A DNA stretch of 64,000 bases, from the NCBI RefSeq assembly GCF_900129455.1, contig NZ_FQVU01000005.1, positions 336,734 through 400,733 of the forward strand, in the 5' to 3' direction. The notes beneath the pieces were generated by a model, which was given only the letters and a program-made list of their open reading frames with translations, did not search any database and was not told the origin of the DNA. The stretch is from Jatrophihabitans endophyticus. Lineage in GTDB: Bacteria > Actinomycetota > Actinomycetes > Mycobacteriales > Jatrophihabitantaceae. Made by a program: the position numbers and the translations under genes. Below, one piece after another: positions 10,065 to 18,814 of the stretch (the stretch's first letter is position 1; every line of letters starts with the position of its first letter).

Positions 10065-11022
10065 GGCTCCCCTGCTGGAGATCGACCGGCTGCGCGTGTC
10101 GTTCGGTCCCGACCGCCACGCCGTCACCGGGCTGACCCTGTCGGCACGCCGCGGCGAGGTCGTCGCCGTCGTGGGCGAGTCCGGCTGCGGCAAGACGGTC
10201 AGCGCGCTGGCGCTCGCGGGGCTGCTGCCCGGCGGTGCCGAGGCCGGCGGCTCGGCGCGACTCGACGGTGAGGAGCTGATCGGGGCGTCGGCCCGCGCGA
10301 TGCGCCGGCTGCGCGGTGCCCGCATCGGCATCGTGTTCCAGGACGCCTCGACCGCGCTGAACCCGCTGATGTCCGTCGGCGCGCAGATCGAGGAGGTGCT
10401 GCTGCTGCACGGCTCACTGCGCCGGGCCGCTCGCCGCCGCCGTGCGATCGAACTGCTCGACGCCGTCGGCGTCCCCGACCCGGCCGCGCGGGTCCGGAGT
10501 CTGCCGCACGAGCTGTCCGGCGGCCTGCGGCAGCGGGTCATGATCGCGGTCGCGCTCGCGGCGTCCCCCGACCTCGTCATCGCCGACGAGCCGACGACGG
10601 CGCTCGACGTCACCGTGCAGGCGCAGGTGCTCGCCCTGCTGCGCGAGCGCACCCGCGATGCGGTGCTGCTGTTCATCACCCACGACATGGGCGTCGTGGC
10701 CGAGATCGCCGACTCGGTCGTCGTCATGTACGCCGGCGAGGTCGTCGAGACCGGGCCGGTGCGCAGCATCCTCGACACGCCGCGGCACCCGTACACGACC
10801 GCCCTGCTCGCGTCCGTCCCCGACCCCGACGCGCCCACCGCGGGCGAGCTGCCCACGATCCCCGGTCGCGTGCCGCAGCTGGGTGACCGCGACGCGGGCT
10901 GCCCGTTCCGCGACCGCTGCCCCCGGGCGGACGCACGGTGCACCGAGATGCCCCCACTGGCCGGGAGCGGGGGCGCGCACCGCGTCGCCTGCTGGCACCC
11001 CGTCGAAGGAGAAGCGTCATGA
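10051..11022 (+). CDS. Oligopeptide ABC transporter ATP-binding protein, DppD/OppD type
   Basis: A 323-residue ATPase. Walker A GESGCGKT is at 42-49, the Q-loop FQDAS near 97-100, the signature LSGGLRQR at 155-162, Walker B DLVIADEP at 174-181 and the H-loop in FITHDMG. The C-terminal Opp/Dpp extension ends with the cysteine-rich CPFRDRCPRADARC region typical of this subfamily (some members carry Fe-S clusters). It energises import together with the next gene. ATG at 10051 lies inside the preceding reading frame. Confidence 0.96.
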   Translation: MTTAEAPLLEIDRLRVSFGPDRHAVTGLTLSARRGEVVAVVGESGCGKTVSALALAGLLPGGAEAGGSARLDGEELIGASARAMRRLRGARIGIVFQDASTALNPLMSVGAQIEEVLLLHGSLRRAARRRRAIELLDAVGVPDPAARVRSLPHELSGGLRQRVMIAVALAASPDLVIADEPTTALDVTVQAQVLALLRERTRDAVLLFITHDMGVVAEIADSVVVMYAGEVVETGPVRSILDTPRHPYTTALLASVPDPDAPTAGELPTIPGRVPQLGDRDAGCPFRDRCPRADARCTEMPPLAGSGGAHRVACWHPVEGEAS

Positions 11023-11981
11023 CCGCAGCGCTGGTGTCCGCGCACGGGCTCACCAAGCACTACCGCGTCGCCGGCCGTCGCCGGCTCACCGCGGTGAACG
11101 ACGTCGACCTCGAGGTCGCGGCCGGCACCGTCCGCGCGGTCGTCGGCGAGTCGGGGTGCGGCAAGTCGACCACCGGCCGGCTGCTGCTCGGTCTCGAGAC
11201 GCCGTCCGCGGGTGAGGTGCGCTTCGACGGGCGCGGGCTGGCCGAACGCTCGCCGGCCGAGCTGCGGGCACTGCGCCGTGAGCTGCAGGTCGTCTTCCAG
11301 GACCCGTACGACGTGCTGAACCCGCGCATGCGCGTCGACACCATCCTGCGCGAACCCGCCCGGGTGCACGGGCAGGAGGGCTCGGCACGCTCCGTGCCCG
11401 ACCTGCTCGACCTGGTCAACCTCTCGTCCGACTTCGCCGAGCGCTACCCCCACGAGCTGTCCGGCGGGCAGCGGCAGCGGATCGCCATCGCACGCGCCAT
11501 CGCGCTCAACCCGCGCTTCGTCGTCTGCGACGAGCCGGTCTCGGCCCTCGACGTCTCCGTGCAGGCGCAGGTCGTCAATCTGCTGCGACGGCTGCAGGAC
11601 GACCTCGGCCTGGCCTACCTGTTCATCAGCCACGACCTCGCCCTCGTGCGGTACCTGGCGCAGGACACCACGGTCATGTACCTCGGCCGGGTCGTCGAGG
11701 AGGGGCCGACCGAGCAGCTGTTCGCCGATCCGCGGCACCCGTACACGCAGCTGCTGCTGGCCGCCGTGCCGCGCGTGCGCGGTGAGCGCAGCGCGACGTC
11801 GCGTGAGGTGCGCCGGCTCGGCGAGCTGCCGAGCCCGCTGGACGCGCCGCCCGGCTGTGTCTTCGCCACCCGCTGCCCCCTCGCCGACGACCGCTGCCGG
11901 GCCACCCGACCGGAGCTGCGCGACGTCAACGGCCACCGGGTCGCGTGCCACTACGCCGAGACCGCGGACGTGGCGGCGTGA
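11019..11981 (+). CDS. Oligopeptide ABC transporter ATP-binding protein, DppF/OppF type
   Basis: A 320-residue ATPase. Walker A GESGCGKS is at about 43-50, the signature is LSGGQRQR, and Walker B is FVVCDEPVSALD. The Opp/Dpp C-terminal domain has PPGCVFATRCPLADDRC. AAGGAG precedes the ATG at 11019 by 7 nt, and the ATG overlaps the previous stop. Together with 5066-8471 and 10051-11022 it completes a five-component importer. Confidence 0.96.
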   Translation: MTAALVSAHGLTKHYRVAGRRRLTAVNDVDLEVAAGTVRAVVGESGCGKSTTGRLLLGLETPSAGEVRFDGRGLAERSPAELRALRRELQVVFQDPYDVLNPRMRVDTILREPARVHGQEGSARSVPDLLDLVNLSSDFAERYPHELSGGQRQRIAIARAIALNPRFVVCDEPVSALDVSVQAQVVNLLRRLQDDLGLAYLFISHDLALVRYLAQDTTVMYLGRVVEEGPTEQLFADPRHPYTQLLLAAVPRVRGERSATSREVRRLGELPSPLDAPPGCVFATRCPLADDRCRATRPELRDVNGHRVACHYAETADVAA

Positions 11982-13153
11982 CCGCCCCCGACCTCGCCGC
12001 GCTGGTGACCGAGGTGCGCGGTCACCTCGACACCGACGCGTTGACCGCGGTCGCCCGGCAGATCCACGGCGACCCCGAGCTCGGGTTCGCCGAGCACCGG
12101 GCGGCGGCGCTGCTCACCGGACGGCTCGCCGCCGGTGGCTTCGACGTCGAGTCGGGTGTCGCCGGGCTGCCGACCGCCTTCCGGGCGCGACGCCGGTTCG
12201 GCGCCGCCGGCCCGACGGTGGCGCTGTTCTGCGAGTACGACGCGCTGCCCGGCCTCGGTCACGCGTGCGGGCACAACATCATCGCCACGGCGGGGCTCGG
12301 CGGCGGCCTCGCCGCGGCGAGCGCGGGGGCGCCGGTGGGTGAGCTGGTGGTCCTCGGCAGCCCCGCGGAGGAGGGCGGTGGCGGCAAGGTGCGGTTCGTC
12401 GAGGCGGGCGTGCTCGACGACGTCGACGCGGCGATCATGGTGCATCCCGCCGGGTACGACGCGATCGGCCGGACCAACCTCGGTCGGCTCTCGCTGCGGG
12501 CGACCTTCACCGGCCGGGCGTCCCACGCGTCGGCCGCGCCGGAGGAGGGCCGCAACGCGCTCGACGCCGCCACCCTGCTGCTGACCGCGCTCGGGTTGCT
12601 GCGCCAGCAGCTGCGCGCGGACTCGCGGGTGCACGCGAACGTCGTGGACGGCGGCCAGGCCATCAACGTCATCCCGGAGCGCGCGGTCGTGAGCGTCTTC
12701 GTCCGCTCGCCCGACGTCGCGTACCTGCGCGACCGTCTGCATCGCGCGGTGCAGGACGCCGTGGCGGGGTGTGCCCTCGCGACCGGCACGACCGGCGTGC
12801 TGGAGGAGGTCGCGCCCGCCTACGAGCCGGTGCGGCACAACCCGGTGCTCGCCGAGCTCACCGCGGCGGCCTACGCCGCGGTCGGCCGGCCGGCCGACGC
12901 CACCTTGCTGCACGGCAACGCCGGCTCGACCGACATGGGCAACGTCAGCCAGCGCGTGCCGGCCCTGCACCCGTACGTGCAGGTCGTGCCCGGCGCCACC
13001 ATCCACACCCGCGAGTTCGCCGACGTCGCCGGCGGGGATGCGGGGGACCGCGCGGCCCTCGACGGGGCGGCCGTGCTCGGCGCGGTGGCGCTCGCGCTGT
13101 TGCGCCGCCCGGAGCTCGTCGCCGCCGCGCGCGCCGCGCACGACCAGGGATGA
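11978..13153 (+). CDS. M20 family metallo-amidohydrolase
   Basis: A 391-residue M20D-type enzyme. It shows RQIHGDPELGFAEHRAA, the metal motif HACGHN (Cys/His ligands), the catalytic and metal Glu pair in GSPAEEGGGGK, the dimerisation-domain GRASHASAAPEEGRNALDA and a late ligand region PGATIHTREFADVAGG. Relatives cleave N-acyl or p-aminobenzoyl-glutamate amides. Here it probably hydrolyses an amide of the imported substrate in the cytoplasm. The GTG start overlaps the ATPase stop, and its own stop overlaps the next ATG. Confidence 0.93.
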   Translation: MTAPDLAALVTEVRGHLDTDALTAVARQIHGDPELGFAEHRAAALLTGRLAAGGFDVESGVAGLPTAFRARRRFGAAGPTVALFCEYDALPGLGHACGHNIIATAGLGGGLAAASAGAPVGELVVLGSPAEEGGGGKVRFVEAGVLDDVDAAIMVHPAGYDAIGRTNLGRLSLRATFTGRASHASAAPEEGRNALDAATLLLTALGLLRQQLRADSRVHANVVDGGQAINVIPERAVVSVFVRSPDVAYLRDRLHRAVQDAVAGCALATGTTGVLEEVAPAYEPVRHNPVLAELTAAAYAAVGRPADATLLHGNAGSTDMGNVSQRVPALHPYVQVVPGATIHTREFADVAGGDAGDRAALDGAAVLGAVALALLRRPELVAAARAAHDQG

Positions 13154-15039
13154 GCCCGTTCGCGGCGAACGAGCTGCTGACGCTGCCCCTCACCGGCGTC
13201 CCCGCCCTGCACCCGGACGGGGCGACGGTCGCGGTGCCCGTCCACGTCCCCGCGCCGGACGGCCGCGGCATGACGGTTCGCCTCGAGGTGCGGCGGGCGG
13301 ACCGCGGTCCGCGCGTGACGGCCGAGGCGGATCAGCCCGCCTTCTCTCCCGACGGGCGCACGCTCGCGTGCCGCACCGCCGTCGGCAGACGGATTCGCGT
13401 CTCGGCGTTCCCGGACGGCCCGGTGCGACTGCTCGACCCGGCACCGGTGGCGTCCTTCGCCTGGCTCGACGACACGCGGCTGGTCGCGCTCGTGGAGACG
13501 CCGGCCGCGGCGGACGAGACGGGCACGTACGTCGACTGGCTGCGTTACCGCAAGGACGGTCGCAGCGGTGCGCTCGAACCCGCGCGCGAGCTGTGGCTCG
13601 TCCCGCTGAGCGGGCCGGCGCGCCCGCTCGCCACGGCGCCGGGGTCGATCTCGGCGTGGGCGGCGCGCGGCGACCGCCTCGTGTACTGCGTGGAGCCGCT
13701 GCGCAGCGACGACCCGGCCCCCGGCTGCGACCTGCACGTCGTCGACCTGGCGACGGGGACCGACGACGTGTGGTGGCGCTCGCCGGTGCCGCTGACCGCG
13801 GTGGCGCTGACCGGGCTCGGCGCGCACGTCGTCGCCGTCGGCAACCTGCCCTCCGGGCAGAGCGTCGACCCGCCCGAACCCTGGCGGGTGACGCCTGACG
13901 GCGGGCACCGGCTGTTCGCGGACGCCGACGGCGTCGCCTGCGAGCGGGCGATCGTCAGCGACGGACGCGCGCCCGGGCCGGCGGTCCTGCTGCAACCGGT
14001 CCCCGGCACCGACGAGCTGCTCGCACTCGACACCGACGGTGACGACGTGGTGCTGTGGCTCGTCGACGCCGCTGCCGACCGGACCGCCACGCGGCGGCGG
14101 CTCACCCCGCCGGGTCGGTCGGTGACGGGCTTCGGCGCGGCGCAGGGTCGGCACGTCGCGGTCTGCCTGGAGAGCGCGACGCAGCCGGGCGAGCTGCAGC
14201 TCCTGCCCCTCGACGGTGGCGACGTCACCGCGTTGCCCGGCGGCGCGAGCTCGTGGGCCGCCGGCTGGTCGTTCGCCGACGCGGAGGCGCTTCCCGCGAC
14301 GTCCGCGGACGGGTTGGCGGTGCCGTCCCTGCTGTGGCGTGCGGGTCCGGGTGCCCGACCGCTCGTCGTCCGGCTGCACGGTGGCCCGCATCTCGCCCAC
14401 GGCCGGGTGTTCGACGTCGAGACGCAGGTGCTCGTGGCCGCCGGCTACTCGGTGCTCATGCCGTCCATGCGCGGCAGCGCCGGCCGCGGCCGCGACGTGC
14501 GGGCGCTGAGCGTCGGCGCGTGGGGGCGCGGCGACGTCGCGGATGTGCACGCCGCCGTCGACGCCGCGATCGCCTGCGGCGCCGCCGATCCCGCCCGGTT
14601 GTACTTGACCGGCGGCAGTTACGGCGGCTTCCTCGTCAACTCGGTGCTGACCGGCACCGACCGGTTCCGCGCGGCGGTGTCGGAGCGGTCGGTGAGCAAC
14701 CTGGTCTCGAAGTTCGGGACGTCCGACAACGGGTTCACCACCAACCGGTTCGAGCTCGGCACCGACATCCTGGACGACGCGGCGGCGGTGTGGGAGCGGT
14801 CGCCGCTGGCGTCCGTCGACCGCATCCGCACGCCGTTGCTCCTCGTGCACGGCGAGGACGACCACCGCTGCCCGATCGAGCAGTCGGAGCAGTTGTTCGT
14901 GGCCCTGCGGCGGCTGGGTCGCGATTGCGCGTTCCTGCGCATACCGGGGGAGTCGCATTCCCTGCCGAGCGCCGGGCGACCCGACCGCCGGGTACGCCGT
15001 CTGGCGGCCATCGTCGGTTGGCTCGCCGACCACGAATGA
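13150..15039 (+). CDS. S9 family prolyl oligopeptidase-like serine peptidase
   Basis: A 629-residue protein. The N-terminal part is a beta-propeller-like region with repeats such as PAFSPDGRTLACR and ISAWAARGDRL. The C-terminal alpha/beta-hydrolase domain has the nucleophile GGSYGG (Ser490), the acid in VHGEDDH (Asp570 or 571) and His603 in PGESHSLP. There is no signal peptide, so it probably cleaves imported peptides in the cytoplasm. It is the last gene of the operon and its stop lies 1 bp from the convergent LysR stop; no hairpin terminator is evident. Confidence 0.92.
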   Translation: MSPFAANELLTLPLTGVPALHPDGATVAVPVHVPAPDGRGMTVRLEVRRADRGPRVTAEADQPAFSPDGRTLACRTAVGRRIRVSAFPDGPVRLLDPAPVASFAWLDDTRLVALVETPAAADETGTYVDWLRYRKDGRSGALEPARELWLVPLSGPARPLATAPGSISAWAARGDRLVYCVEPLRSDDPAPGCDLHVVDLATGTDDVWWRSPVPLTAVALTGLGAHVVAVGNLPSGQSVDPPEPWRVTPDGGHRLFADADGVACERAIVSDGRAPGPAVLLQPVPGTDELLALDTDGDDVVLWLVDAAADRTATRRRLTPPGRSVTGFGAAQGRHVAVCLESATQPGELQLLPLDGGDVTALPGGASSWAAGWSFADAEALPATSADGLAVPSLLWRAGPGARPLVVRLHGGPHLAHGRVFDVETQVLVAAGYSVLMPSMRGSAGRGRDVRALSVGAWGRGDVADVHAAVDAAIACGAADPARLYLTGGSYGGFLVNSVLTGTDRFRAAVSERSVSNLVSKFGTSDNGFTTNRFELGTDILDDAAAVWERSPLASVDRIRTPLLLVHGEDDHRCPIEQSEQLFVALRRLGRDCAFLRIPGESHSLPSAGRPDRRVRRLAAIVGWLADHE

Positions 15040-15040
15040 G

Positions 15041-15958
15041 CTAGGGCGCCTCGTCGCGCGCCAGCTCGACGAGGAGCGCCGCCGCGGGCGACGGGCTCGC
15101 ACCCATCCAGACCGCGTTGAGCGGGCGGGCCGCCGTGAGCCCGGTGACGGTGACCGCCACCAGCGTGCCGTTGCGCAGATCGGTTCGAGCGGCACGGGCG
15201 CTCAGCACGCCGAGGCCGCCACCGGCGCGAGCCGTGGCGAGGATCGTCGACGTCGAGCCGAGCTCCACCGCGTGCTCCGGTTCGACGGCCTCGCGGCCCA
15301 GCGCGACGGCGAGCGCCGCCAGGAAGGTGTCGCGGGTGCCGGAGCCGTGCTCGCGCAGCAGCAGGGGCAGCGTCAGCAGATCCGTCGGCGCGAGCGGTCG
15401 CTCGCTGCGGGCGGCCGGGTAGTCCGGCGCGGCGACGACGACGAGCTCGTCGGCGCCGATGGGGGTGTGGGACAGATCCGCGGGCACAGCCGGCATCTCG
15501 ACGAACCCCAGGTCGGCCTGCCCCGAGCGCACCCGGTCGCAGACGTCGTGGGAGTTGGCGACGACGGCGGAGACGTCCAGCGCCGGGTTGTCGCGGCGCA
15601 GCAGGAGCAGCCAGCGCGGCATCAGGTACTCGGCGTTCGTCAGGCTGGCCGCGATGCGCAGCTTGGCCGACTGCGACGTGCGCAGGGACGTGACGTTCAC
15701 GCCCAGCGCGCCGGCCGCGCCCACGACGTCGCGGGCCCATGCGGCGAACGTCTGCCCGATCGGCGTGAGGGTCGAACCACCGGGCGTGCGGACCAGCAGC
15801 GCCAGGTCGACGCGGCGCTCCAACCGGTGCAGCTTCGCGCTCGCGGCGGGCTGGCTGATGCCGTGGGCGTGCGCGGCCTTGCCGACGCTGCCGAGCTCGG
15901 CGACGCTCAGCAGCAGGTCGAGCGACTCGAGGTCGGGCGTCCAGGCGGGGAGCGGCAC
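15041..15958 (-). CDS. LysR family transcriptional regulator
   Basis: A 305-residue LysR protein. The winged HTH (residues about 8-65) contains SVGKAAHAHGISQPAASAKL and a following wing. The effector domain carries the periplasmic-binding-like segments SGQADLGFVEMP, LLLREHGSGTRDTFL and ARAGGGLGVLSA. The GTG start at 15958 shares one base with the stop of the YeiH-type gene, so the two are co-transcribed. The pairing of a YeiE/CysL-like regulator with YeiH is common, usually in divergent rather than tandem order. Confidence 0.92.
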   Translation of the reverse strand: MPLPAWTPDLESLDLLLSVAELGSVGKAAHAHGISQPAASAKLHRLERRVDLALLVRTPGGSTLTPIGQTFAAWARDVVGAAGALGVNVTSLRTSQSAKLRIAASLTNAEYLMPRWLLLLRRDNPALDVSAVVANSHDVCDRVRSGQADLGFVEMPAVPADLSHTPIGADELVVVAAPDYPAARSERPLAPTDLLTLPLLLREHGSGTRDTFLAALAVALGREAVEPEHAVELGSTSTILATARAGGGLGVLSARAARTDLRNGTLVAVTVTGLTAARPLNAVWMGASPSPAAALLVELARDEAP

Positions 15959-16995
15959 TAGCGGACCCACTGCAGCAGCAGGCTCGTGCCCGCCACGGTC
16001 AGGCTGAGCACGAGGCCCAGCAGCAGCGGCCGGCCGCCGGTGCGCCGGAGCTCGGCGGGGTTCGTCGACAGCCCGATGCCGGCCAGGGCAACCGTGATCA
16101 GGAACAGCGCGATGTGCGACAGCGCCGGGTGCGCGGCGGCAGGGATCGCGCCGAGCGTGTTGAGCGTGGCCACGACGAGGAAGCCGACGAGGAACCACGG
16201 CACCAGCCGCAGTGGGTTGACCGCGCTGCCACCTGCCGCCCCCGCGGCCCGCGCCTCGCGGCGGCGCACCAGCGCGGCGAGCACGAGGCACACCGGGATG
16301 ATCATGAGCGAGCGGACGAGCTTGACCACCACCGCGTGGTCGGTCGCGCCACTGCCGTAGGCCGACGCGGTCGCGACGACGGAGCTGGTGTCGTTCACCG
16401 CGGTGCCGGCGAACAGTCCGAAGTCCGTCTGTCCCATCCCCAGAGCATGACCCAGCGGCGGGTAGACCAGGACGGCGGCCACGTTGAAGAGGAAGATCGT
16501 GGACACCGCGTAGGCGACGTGGTTGCTCCGCGCCTTGAGCACGGGGGCGGCGGCGGCGATCGCCGACGCGCCGCAGATCGCGGTGCCGACCCCGATCAGC
16601 GTGCGCAGGTCGCCGTCGACCCCGAGCCGCCGGCCGACGAGGCGCGCCACGGTGAGGCAGGCGGCGAGGGTGCCGACCATGACCGGCAAGGAGCCGAGGC
16701 CGACGTCCGCGATCTGGGCCAGCGACAGCTGCGCGCCGAGCACGACGACCGCCGCCTGCAGCACCGGTCCCTTCGCCCGGTCGACGCCGGCGTCGAGGGC
16801 GGGGCGGACACCGGGGCCCAGCCGCCAGGCCACGCCGAGCACGATGCCGACGACGGGCGCCCCCACCACCGGGACGAACAGGCCGGCGACCGTCGCGACG
16901 GCCGCGAGGACCGCGCACAGGACGAGCCCGGGGACGACGATGCGCGCCGGTGGTCGACGCCGGGCCAGCTCGGCGCGGTGCTCGGCGAGGGTCAT
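15958..16995 (-). CDS. YeiH family putative sulfate exporter
   Basis: A 345-residue membrane protein of the UPF0324/YeiH family with about 10 hydrophobic segments. Family hallmarks are VVLGAQLSLAQI, GVGTAICGASAIAAAAPVLKA and FAGTAVNDTSSVVATASAYG. The substrate is not established for this protein; the family is linked to sulfate or other sulfonate/anion efflux. It is the first gene of a two-gene unit with the LysR regulator, and a T-N11-A dyad lies 58 bp upstream. Confidence 0.9.
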   Translation of the reverse strand: MTLAEHRAELARRRPPARIVVPGLVLCAVLAAVATVAGLFVPVVGAPVVGIVLGVAWRLGPGVRPALDAGVDRAKGPVLQAAVVVLGAQLSLAQIADVGLGSLPVMVGTLAACLTVARLVGRRLGVDGDLRTLIGVGTAICGASAIAAAAPVLKARSNHVAYAVSTIFLFNVAAVLVYPPLGHALGMGQTDFGLFAGTAVNDTSSVVATASAYGSGATDHAVVVKLVRSLMIIPVCLVLAALVRRREARAAGAAGGSAVNPLRLVPWFLVGFLVVATLNTLGAIPAAAHPALSHIALFLITVALAGIGLSTNPAELRRTGGRPLLLGLVLSLTVAGTSLLLQWVR

Positions 16996-17052
16996 GACTC
17001 GATCGTCGGGCCACCGCGGGGTCGGCGATACCGGTCATCTGGTTGCCGGGGC

Positions 17053-17069
17053 CATAACCGTGCGTTATG
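17053..17069. promoter_or_regulatory. LysR-type T-N11-A operator candidate
   Basis: CATAAC-CGTGC-GTTATG is a perfect dyad with 6-bp arms in the 229-bp gap between the YeiH-type gene and the divergent antiporter. T17055 and A17067 are separated by 11 nt and sit in inverted arms, the classical LysR-box geometry. It is the natural site for the regulator at 15041-15958. Confidence 0.6.
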
Positions 17070-17224
17070 AGCCGGGCGGCATCGCGCGGCCTGCGGCGGT
17101 GAGTTCCGCGCGGCCCCGCTCGGTGTGGCACGCCGTCGGATAATGGTGGGGGACGCGTCGAGAACTCCCGCGCAGGCGTGCGGGACGGGGATCGCGACCG
17201 AGACCAGGGAAGGGGACGAGGGCC

Positions 17225-18802
17225 GTGCTGGGTCTCGAGATGGTCGTGCTGCTGGGAGTGGGGCTCCTGCTGTCCGGCCTGCTGGCGCGGCGCTTTCCGG
17301 TGGCGCCCGCGCTGCTGCTCGTGCTGTTCGGGGTGCTGGCGGGGTTCGTGCCGGCGCTGCGGGCGGCGCAGCTGCCGCCGGAGGTCGTGCTGCTCGTGTT
17401 CCTCCCGGCGCTGCTGTACTGGGAGAGCCTCACGACCTCGCTGCGCGAGATCCGCAGCAACCTGCGCGCGGTGATCCTGGCGAGCACGGGGCTGGTGGTG
17501 GCGACGGCCGGGGCGGTGGCGGTCACCGCGCACGCGCTGGGCCTGCCGTGGGGGCCGGCGTGGGTGCTGGGGGCCGCGGTGGCGCCGACGGACGCGACGG
17601 CGGTCGGCGTGCTGGCGCGGGCCCTGCCCCGCCGGACGGTGACGGTGCTGCGGGCCGAGAGCCTGGTCAACGACGGCACGGCGCTGGTGATCTACGGGCT
17701 GGCCGTCGGCGTCACGGTCGGGACGGACCACCTCACCGTGCTGCACGTGTCGTGGCTGCTGGTGCTCTCCTACGGCGGTGGCGCCCTGGCCGGCGGCCTG
17801 GTGGGGCTCCTCAGCTGGCAGCTGCGCAGCCGGCTCGACGACCCGATCCTCGAGAACATCGCGGTGCTGGTGACGCCGTTCGGCGCCTTCCTGCTCGCCG
17901 AGTCGGTTCACGCGTCGGGCGTGCTCGCGGTCGTGGTGTGCGGCCTCTTGATGAGCCAGCTCGCGCCGCGGGTGACCGGCGCGGCCGCGCGGCAGCAGAC
18001 CACCGCGTTCTGGTCGCTGTCGACGACCGTGCTGTCCAGCGCGCTGTTCGTGCTCGTCGGGCTCGAGGCGCAGAACGCCGTCCGCAACCTGACCAGCGCG
18101 TCGGCGGGTCGCGCCGTCGCCTACGTCTTCGCGGTGACGGGCGTGGTCATCGGCGTCCGTGTGGCCTGGCTGCACACCACGCCCTACGTGGTGCGGGCGC
18201 TCGACCGACGACCTGCGCAACGGCTGCGCCGGATCGGCGCGCGCCAACGCAACGTCAACGCGGTGGCGGGGTTCCGCGGCGCCGTGTCCTTGGCGGCGGC
18301 GCTGGCCGTGCCGCAGCACCTCGACGACGGCACGCCGTTCCCCGGCCGCGACCTCATCGTCGTGGTGACCTCCGGCGTCATCGTGCTGACCCTGTTGCAG
18401 GCCCTGCTGCTGCCCGGTGTCGTGGGCTTCGCGCGACTGCCCGAGGACGGGTCGGTCGCCGAGGAGCGCCATCTGGCCGAGGTCGCCACCACCGACGCCG
18501 CCTACGAGTCGCTCGAGCAGCTGGCCGCCGAGCTCGGCAGCGACGAACGGGTCGTCGAGCGGGTGCGCCGCGAGATGGACAAGCGGCGCAAGCTGCTCGC
18601 CGCCGACGGCGCGGTCGACGACCCGATCGTGCAGCACCACGACCAGTACACCGAGCTGCGGCTCGCGCTCATCGCCCGCAAGCGGGTGACGCTGCTGGAG
18701 CTGCGCGACGAGCAGCACATCGACGACATCGTGCTGCGGCAGGTGCAGGCCGTCCTCGACGTCGAGGAGGTCCGCCTCACCCGATCGGCCCCGGTCGAAT
18801 AG
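17225..18802 (+). CDS. Na+/H+ antiporter, CPA1 family
   Basis: A 525-residue membrane antiporter with about 12 hydrophobic segments. The ion-binding core is APTDATAVGVLARALP and ESLVNDGTALVIYGLAVG, and the conserved GFRGAVSLAAALAVP is present. A cytoplasmic C-terminal tail of about 110 residues, rich in charged heptad-like helices, follows the last membrane segment. It exchanges cytoplasmic Na+ (or K+) for H+. The GTG start at 17225 follows a purine-rich GGGGACGAGGG. Confidence 0.92.
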   Translation: MLGLEMVVLLGVGLLLSGLLARRFPVAPALLLVLFGVLAGFVPALRAAQLPPEVVLLVFLPALLYWESLTTSLREIRSNLRAVILASTGLVVATAGAVAVTAHALGLPWGPAWVLGAAVAPTDATAVGVLARALPRRTVTVLRAESLVNDGTALVIYGLAVGVTVGTDHLTVLHVSWLLVLSYGGGALAGGLVGLLSWQLRSRLDDPILENIAVLVTPFGAFLLAESVHASGVLAVVVCGLLMSQLAPRVTGAAARQQTTAFWSLSTTVLSSALFVLVGLEAQNAVRNLTSASAGRAVAYVFAVTGVVIGVRVAWLHTTPYVVRALDRRPAQRLRRIGARQRNVNAVAGFRGAVSLAAALAVPQHLDDGTPFPGRDLIVVVTSGVIVLTLLQALLLPGVVGFARLPEDGSVAEERHLAEVATTDAAYESLEQLAAELGSDERVVERVRREMDKRRKLLAADGAVDDPIVQHHDQYTELRLALIARKRVTLLELRDEQHIDDIVLRQVQAVLDVEEVRLTRSAPVE

Positions 18803-18814
18803 CGCTGCATCGCG

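Noticed and set aside
8718..11951. A 1077-codon open frame on the minus strand
   Set aside because: It is antisense to four well-supported genes (SDR, deacetylase and two ATPases), is rich in Arg/Ala/Gly shadow composition and has no domain; high GC makes such frames common.
16000..18718. Minus-strand frame extending the LysR gene to 1225 codons
   Set aside because: Only 15041-15958 encodes LysR. The remainder is antisense to the antiporter and out of frame with the YeiH-type gene.
18803..18814. Terminator between the antiporter and the APC permease
   Set aside because: Only a short AGCG/CGCT pairing is visible; it is too weak to call.
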